Assembly (NCBI GenBank): GCA_036655975.1 | Contig: JAVVPD010000003.1 | Location: 1 to 60,214, forward strand | Direction: 5' to 3' | DNA from: CASQEL01 sp036655975 | GTDB lineage: Bacteria > Desulfobacterota > Desulfovibrionia > Desulfovibrionales > Desulfovibrionaceae | DNA: 60,214 bases | In this document: one piece after another, positions 60,149 to 60,214 of the stretch | How the letters are laid out: each line of letters starts with the position of its first letter | How positions within the stretch are numbered: the first letter of the stretch is position 1 | Program-made: the position numbers and the translations under genes | Notes under the pieces: model-generated | The model's input: the letters and a program-made list of their open reading frames with translations, nothing else | Told to the model about the DNA's origin: nothing | The model's database searches: none

Positions 60149-60214
60149 CGCAGGTCGTACAGGGCTACCGCATCTAATTGCTAGCAAAGAAATGCTCAAG
60201 GGCGAAATTCCAAT

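Noticed and set aside
60149..60214. Possible gene start at the right edge
   Set aside because: Only 66 bp remain; no start codon with ribosome binding site or RNA fold can be supported.

Overview
This window looks like a chromosomal scaffold from a motile, strictly anaerobic bacterium of the Desulfovibrionaceae (Desulfovibrio/Bilophila-type Desulfobacterota). The inference rests on gene families and gene order: a single-chain pyruvate:ferredoxin oxidoreductase followed by pta-ackA, a VorDABC-like 2-oxoacid oxidoreductase operon ending in an ADP-forming acyl-CoA synthetase, the atpZ-atpI-atpB-atpE group standing apart from F1 genes, fliJ followed by a MotE protein, rpmE-DUF1385-prfA, and selB. 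A run of 10 N at 45685-45694 marks a scaffold join. I saw no rRNA, tRNA, CRISPR array, transposase or prophage.

Layout. 1-5.6 kb: an ADP-forming acyl-CoA synthetase (cut by the left edge) and a four-subunit 2-oxoacid:ferredoxin oxidoreductase on the minus strand, divergent from an IclR regulator and an SMR transporter. 6.1-13.2 kb: PFOR, phosphotransacetylase and acetate kinase, i.e. pyruvate to acetyl-CoA to acetate plus ATP. 13.3-20.2 kb: a respiratory module made of a TorD-like chaperone divergent from an orphan DctP-type binding protein, a hybrid histidine kinase, a Tat-exported molybdopterin enzyme and a four-cluster ferredoxin subunit, with no membrane anchor, permease or response regulator beside them. 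21-28.9 kb: rpsB-tsf-pyrH-frr-uppS-cdsA-dxr-rseP-tsaB. 28.9-35.5 kb, minus strand: rplU-rpmA-obg-proB-thiD-fliJ-motE-truA, with a 118-nt near-perfect inverted repeat between rpmA and obg. 35.6-39 kb: an RlmD-type methyltransferase and the F0 genes. 39-45.7 kb: aroE joined to SpsF/PseG/NeuB-like genes for a nonulosonic-acid-type sugar, and a LIC12162-type transferase. 45.7-50.7 kb: Sel1 protein, SprA-related protein, AzlCD exporter, LarE, PanB and a small Cys-rich membrane protein. 50.8-54.8 kb: two almost identical flagellin genes around a glycosyltransferase. 54.8-60.2 kb: prfA, DUF1385, rpmE, a TlyA-type methyltransferase and selB.

Connections. The left third is anaerobic energy metabolism: 2-oxoacids are oxidised by ferredoxin-linked enzymes, and the acyl-CoA products yield ATP through Pta-AckA or the ADP-forming synthetase. 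The sugar cluster at 39-45 kb plausibly feeds glycosylation of the flagellins at 51-55 kb. The observations most worth a second look are the orphan-sensor plus AB-only molybdoenzyme module (13.3-20.2 kb), and the flagellin pair, whose two mRNAs carry the same hairpin holding the ribosome binding site in its loop (a candidate CsrA site) and which share a 595-bp tract with no visible difference inside otherwise diverged genes.
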